7,851 nucleotides of DNA from Candidatus Sodaliphilus limicaballi (GTDB taxonomy: Bacteria; Bacteroidota; Bacteroidia; Bacteroidales; Muribaculaceae): NCBI GenBank assembly GCA_018065815.1, contig JAGHSP010000021.1, positions 1 through 7,851 on the forward strand, in the 5' to 3' direction. The stretch's first letter is position 1; every line of letters begins with the position of its first letter. The notes below the pieces were generated by a model. That model ran no database searches and was not told the origin of the DNA. It saw only the letters and a list, made by a program, of their open reading frames with translations. Position numbers and translations under genes: made by a program. This document shows, piece after piece, positions 5,707 to 7,851 of the stretch.

Positions 5707-6747
5707 TCAAATGAGGTTTTTAATTTGGTTAAACAATTCTTTGCTGTTTACAGGCTGGTTTTCACCATCTGCTTCATCAACCTTGGTGGTCGAGTCAGCG
5801 GGACCCTTCTTGAGGTTCTCAATCTGCTCGTTAAGGCTGGTGATTGTGTTGTCGCGCTCTGTGATGACAGTAGCATCAGCAGTGTGTTGCGACTCAAGCT
5901 CATTCAGACGAGTTTCAATCGCCTGCAGTTGGTCGGCGGTAAGTGTTGCATTACCGTCGTTCATGGCGATTGCTTCAACATTAAGCAGGCTCGCCACGTT
6001 GGTAAATTTCTTATCCATGATTACTGTGTTAGTGCTGGTGTCTTCACACGCAGCGAGTTTGTTATTTGGAGAAAGCATATCCTTGATTGTTTTCAAGGAG
6101 TCAATGATAGTGCGGAATCCGAAAGGTGCACTGTCAGGTTGAATTTCCAATCCTGTAAGTGGCAATCCCACGGCATTGAATTTGCGGGCAAGAGCATTTG
6201 TCATTTCAGGCGCTTCGTCCTCGTCCTGAATCTCATCAATGAATCCCCAGTCGAGAGCCTCCTGTGCAGTAAGCCATTTGCTTTCCTTGAGAAGGTCGAG
6301 CAACTCCTCTTGAGAGTGGTTCTTGCATCTCGAAGCATACATGGCAGCAAGGACACCGTCAATTTTCTCATTGTCCTCTTTGTTTTTTTGAAGGCGTTCG
6401 ATTAGTGTTTGCAAATCAGTTGCATTCATCTGTCCGCATTCAAACACTCCATTACTGCACTGATGAACCAGAAATAATGCATACTTGCCCATTACAATAC
6501 GCTTGGCACCCATAGCGAGCACAGTTGCTGCGCTTGCCACGAAACCATGCAGGTGAGCGGTAACATCGCCATGATCGATGAACTGTTGTCTGATGTCCAG
6601 ACCATCGTCAAGGCTACCGCCAAGAGATGAAATCTTAACATCAACATGCGCATCTTTATGGCGATTCAACTGACGGCGTATGCTCTGTTTGTCAGTGCCA
6701 AGCCACCAGTCGCCAATGTAGTCGTCGATAATGATTTGATAGTCCAT
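5707..6747 (-). CDS. ClpP-like head maturation protease with scaffold-like C-terminus
   Basis: This 346-residue protein combines a ClpP-fold serine protease with a coiled-coil tail. The protease domain (about 1-175) shows the oxyanion loop SSLGGSLDDG (40-49), the nucleophile Ser72 in GFVASAATVLAMGA, His95 in FLVHQC, and the late-domain signature WLTAQEALDWGFIDEI (158-173), where D171 is a candidate third triad member. Residues about 269-314 are a heptad-rich coiled coil, as in scaffolding proteins. Such proteases cut the scaffold and trim capsid subunits inside the prohead. The frame is open to an ATG at 6789, but a strong promoter lies between that codon and the ATG at 6747, so the shorter start is preferred; the domain also begins naturally there (MDYQIII). 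It ends one base before the capsid gene. An in-frame ATG at 6018 (residue 244) could give a separate scaffold. Confidence 0.92.
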   Translation of the reverse strand: MDYQIIIDDYIGDWWLGTDKQSIRRQLNRHKDAHVDVKISSLGGSLDDGLDIRQQFIDHGDVTAHLHGFVASAATVLAMGAKRIVMGKYALFLVHQCSNGVFECGQMNATDLQTLIERLQKNKEDNEKIDGVLAAMYASRCKNHSQEELLDLLKESKWLTAQEALDWGFIDEIQDEDEAPEMTNALARKFNAVGLPLTGLEIQPDSAPFGFRTIIDSLKTIKDMLSPNNKLAACEDTSTNTVIMDKKFTNVASLLNVEAIAMNDGNATLTADQLQAIETRLNELESQHTADATVITERDNTITSLNEQIENLKKGPADSTTKVDEADGENQPVNSKELFNQIKNLI

Positions 6748-6764
6748 AGGTAAGTTAGTTTGTG

Positions 6765-6796
6765 CAAAGTTATTGCATATATCTATCATGCAAAAA
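6765..6796 (-). promoter_or_regulatory. Bacteroidota-type promoter of the capsid operon, with an internal dyad
   Basis: On the minus strand, TTTTTG (6796-6791) is followed after 18 bases by TAACTTTG (6772-6765). These match the -33 (TTTG) and -7 (TAnnTTTG) elements of the Bacteroidota primary sigma factor with near-ideal spacing. The -7 element ends 17 bases before the ATG at 6747, giving a very short leader. A 6-bp inverted repeat, TTGCAT (6793-6788) and ATGCAA (6778-6773), sits between and partly over the two elements and could bind a regulator. The site lies in the 55 bases between the preceding gene's stop (6803) and the protease start. Confidence 0.78.
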
Positions 6797-6802
6797 GACC
6801 AT

Positions 6803-7219
6803 TTACTCCTTAATTTCCAACAATTCCAAGCAAGTACGCCACAAAACAGTCACAGTTTTGCCACTGCGTTCTGTTGGTTTCTCCGGGAAATTATCATTCA
6901 CGGTTGTTACCGGGTAAGGCTGTTCATTTATGCCTATTAGATATTGTTTCCCTTCTACAGTGGTGACGCGCCAGCATAGGCGATAGGAATCGGCAAATAT
7001 TTCCGACCTGGTATGTACAGTCAGTTTGACGGTAGTCAAGCGACTGCCGTTCTCTACATTCTGAGATACTTCCACCGACCCAAGACCATCAAGGCACAAC
7101 TCAGTAAAGTTGCGCCAATACTGGAGGCTTACCTCTCTGTTTGACAGCAGCACCAAATCTTTCATGTAATGAGTTTCAATGTACTCGACCTTTTTGATAT
7201 TTTGAAGTAATTGAACCAT
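6803..7219 (-). CDS. Phage protein of unknown function, 138 aa
   Basis: This soluble, probably beta-rich protein of 138 residues has a helical N-terminus (VQLLQNIKKVEYIETHYMKDL). The centre alternates strands (LTTVKLTVHTRSEI, SYRLCWRVTTVEGKQYLIGI) and is followed by NEQPYPVTTV and TVTVLWRTCLELLEI at the C-terminus. It has no signal peptide, transmembrane segment or recognised catalytic motif. It begins at ATG 7219, 77 bases after the preceding gene, without a convincing Shine-Dalgarno (AAGAGA is too close), and ends 55 bases before the protease. The lack of its own recognisable promoter suggests it is transcribed with the gene upstream. The strand pattern could suit a small head-tail joining or completion protein, but I do not recognise it. 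Confidence 0.8.
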   Translation of the reverse strand: MVQLLQNIKKVEYIETHYMKDLVLLSNREVSLQYWRNFTELCLDGLGSVEVSQNVENGSRLTTVKLTVHTRSEIFADSYRLCWRVTTVEGKQYLIGINEQPYPVTTVNDNFPEKPTERSGKTVTVLWRTCLELLEIKE

Positions 7220-7296
7220 ATCTCTTATTGTTTATGTTTGTGCAGGTTTGTTCGCAGTTGTTTATGGTTGTTCGCATTTCCCGAGATTGGGGTATC
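7220..7296. repeat. Repeated words in the spacer between the two unknown genes
   Basis: On the plus strand the spacer has TTGTTTATG at 7228-7236 and 7258-7266, and TTGTTCGCA at 7248-7256 and 7268-7276. In the second copy the two words are one base apart; in the first they are separated by 11 bases. They may be a decayed tandem duplication or binding sites for a regulator of the following gene. Confidence 0.5.
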
Positions 7297-7779
7297 TTAT
7301 CCATCTGATTTTTCACGAGACGGGCTTTGAAGATTTATCCCTTTCTTTGTATATGCATCACGTATGCGGTAATACTTTTGCCGTACTGTTTCCACTCGAT
7401 CAAGCGATATGCCATGCATTTCACACCAAGCTGCGACTCGTGTGTTAATTCCGATATTGGCATTCTCTATGCGCTTGAGGTCATTCCAAAGGTTTTGAAT
7501 GAACAAGTCCATTATTGCCTCGCGCACGGCTTTCTTGCCAGCTTCGCCCATGTAGTTATATGAAGCTGGAGGTTTGGCTTTGCTATCAGGTATGCAGATT
7601 GCCGTCATTCCTTCTGTTGCCATATCTGGTTGAGCATCTTTTGGCAGGCGTTGGATGAACGCACGTATGACGGCATTCTCATTTGAAGCATTAGGGAACA
7701 CGACAGGATTACCCAGAGAGTGCGTCAACCACTCTGCCAGGTACTTTTCAAGCCTTATATATATAACAAACTGACTCAT
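7297..7779 (-). CDS. Unknown protein with a possible C-terminal helix-turn-helix, 160 aa
   Basis: This is the first gene of the leftward run. The N-terminus is SQFVIYIRLEKYLAEWLTH, followed by NPVVFPNASNENAVIRAFI (24-42), a short extended region, and a helical C-terminal half. Residues about 112-140 (NTRVAAWCEMHGIS, then LDRVETVRQKYYRIR) read like a helix-turn-helix of homeodomain or Mor-like type, so a DNA-binding or regulatory role is possible but unproved. The frame can be extended to a TTG at 7797, but that stretch is the -7 promoter element itself, so the ATG at 7779 is preferred. With that start the transcript would begin at or within a few bases of the ATG, giving a nearly leaderless message. 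It ends 77 bases before the next gene. The family is not recognised. Confidence 0.78.
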   Translation of the reverse strand: MSQFVIYIRLEKYLAEWLTHSLGNPVVFPNASNENAVIRAFIQRLPKDAQPDMATEGMTAICIPDSKAKPPASYNYMGEAGKKAVREAIMDLFIQNLWNDLKRIENANIGINTRVAAWCEMHGISLDRVETVRQKYYRIRDAYTKKGINLQSPSREKSDG

Positions 7780-7786
7780 TTGAGTA

Positions 7787-7794
7787 CAAAGATA
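7787..7794 (-). promoter_or_regulatory. Bacteroidota -7 element at the head of the window's transcription unit
   Basis: TATCTTTG on the minus strand matches TAnnTTTG exactly and ends seven bases before the ATG at 7779. At the expected distance upstream (about 7812-7816) the sequence is only a weak match to the -33 TTTG element, so activation by a regulator is possible. The sequence further upstream (7795-7851) is AT-rich and contains a 6-bp inverted repeat, ATATTA (7821-7826) and TAATAT (7837-7842), that could be a regulator site. Confidence 0.65.
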
Positions 7795-7851
7795 CAAAAT
7801 ATATCATTTGTAACGATAGCATATTATAGAAAACAATAATATATTTTTGGT

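Noticed and set aside
5578..6405. A 275-codon open frame on the plus strand
   Set aside because: It lies antisense across the well-supported protease and the start of the capsid gene, has no promoter or ribosome site, and its Cys/Phe/Leu-rich translation resembles no phage protein. It is a mirror of the real frame.

Overview
The window holds a head-morphogenesis and DNA-packaging module of a tailed dsDNA phage or prophage (Caudoviricetes). All ten well-supported genes lie on the minus strand, so transcription runs from the right edge to the left. The host is probably a member of the Bacteroidota, most likely a gut Bacteroidales. Two gene starts are preceded by exact matches to that phylum's -7 promoter element (TAnnTTTG), most genes have no Shine-Dalgarno sequence, and the protein families look like those of Bacteroides/Prevotella-type prophages. 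The family resemblances come from memory of protein patterns, not from a search.

In transcription order: (1) An AT-rich right edge carries a promoter whose likely transcript start falls almost on the ATG of a 160-aa unknown protein (7779-7297). (2) A second unknown, 138-aa protein follows (7219-6803). (3) A second, better promoter with a small dyad (6796-6765) drives a ClpP-fold head maturation protease with a scaffold-like coiled-coil tail (6747-5707), the major capsid protein (5705-4746) and a further virion-type protein (4725-4120). A strong intrinsic terminator (4091-4042) closes this block. (4) Beyond it, starting only a few bases after the terminator, is a tightly packed, overlapping run: a 273-aa charged protein, a half-size phospholipase-D-like protein, a 106-aa helix-turn-helix protein (possible small terminase), a 205-aa protein (possible small terminase) and the large terminase (1866-241). 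(5) The last 240 bases contain three hairpins, one a perfect 13-bp stem that probably ends transcription, and no confident gene.

The protease cuts scaffold and capsid proteins during prohead assembly, the capsid protein builds the shell, and the small/large terminase pair would load DNA. No portal, tail, integrase, transposase, repressor or lysis gene is visible. The terminase lies after the capsid genes instead of before them, so the portal and tail genes must be elsewhere. I see no defence system, CRISPR array, tRNA or insertion sequence. The most unusual points are the terminator set directly against a start codon, the PLD-like protein and paired small-terminase candidates in the packaging run, the atypical Walker A motif of the terminase, and the reversed module order.
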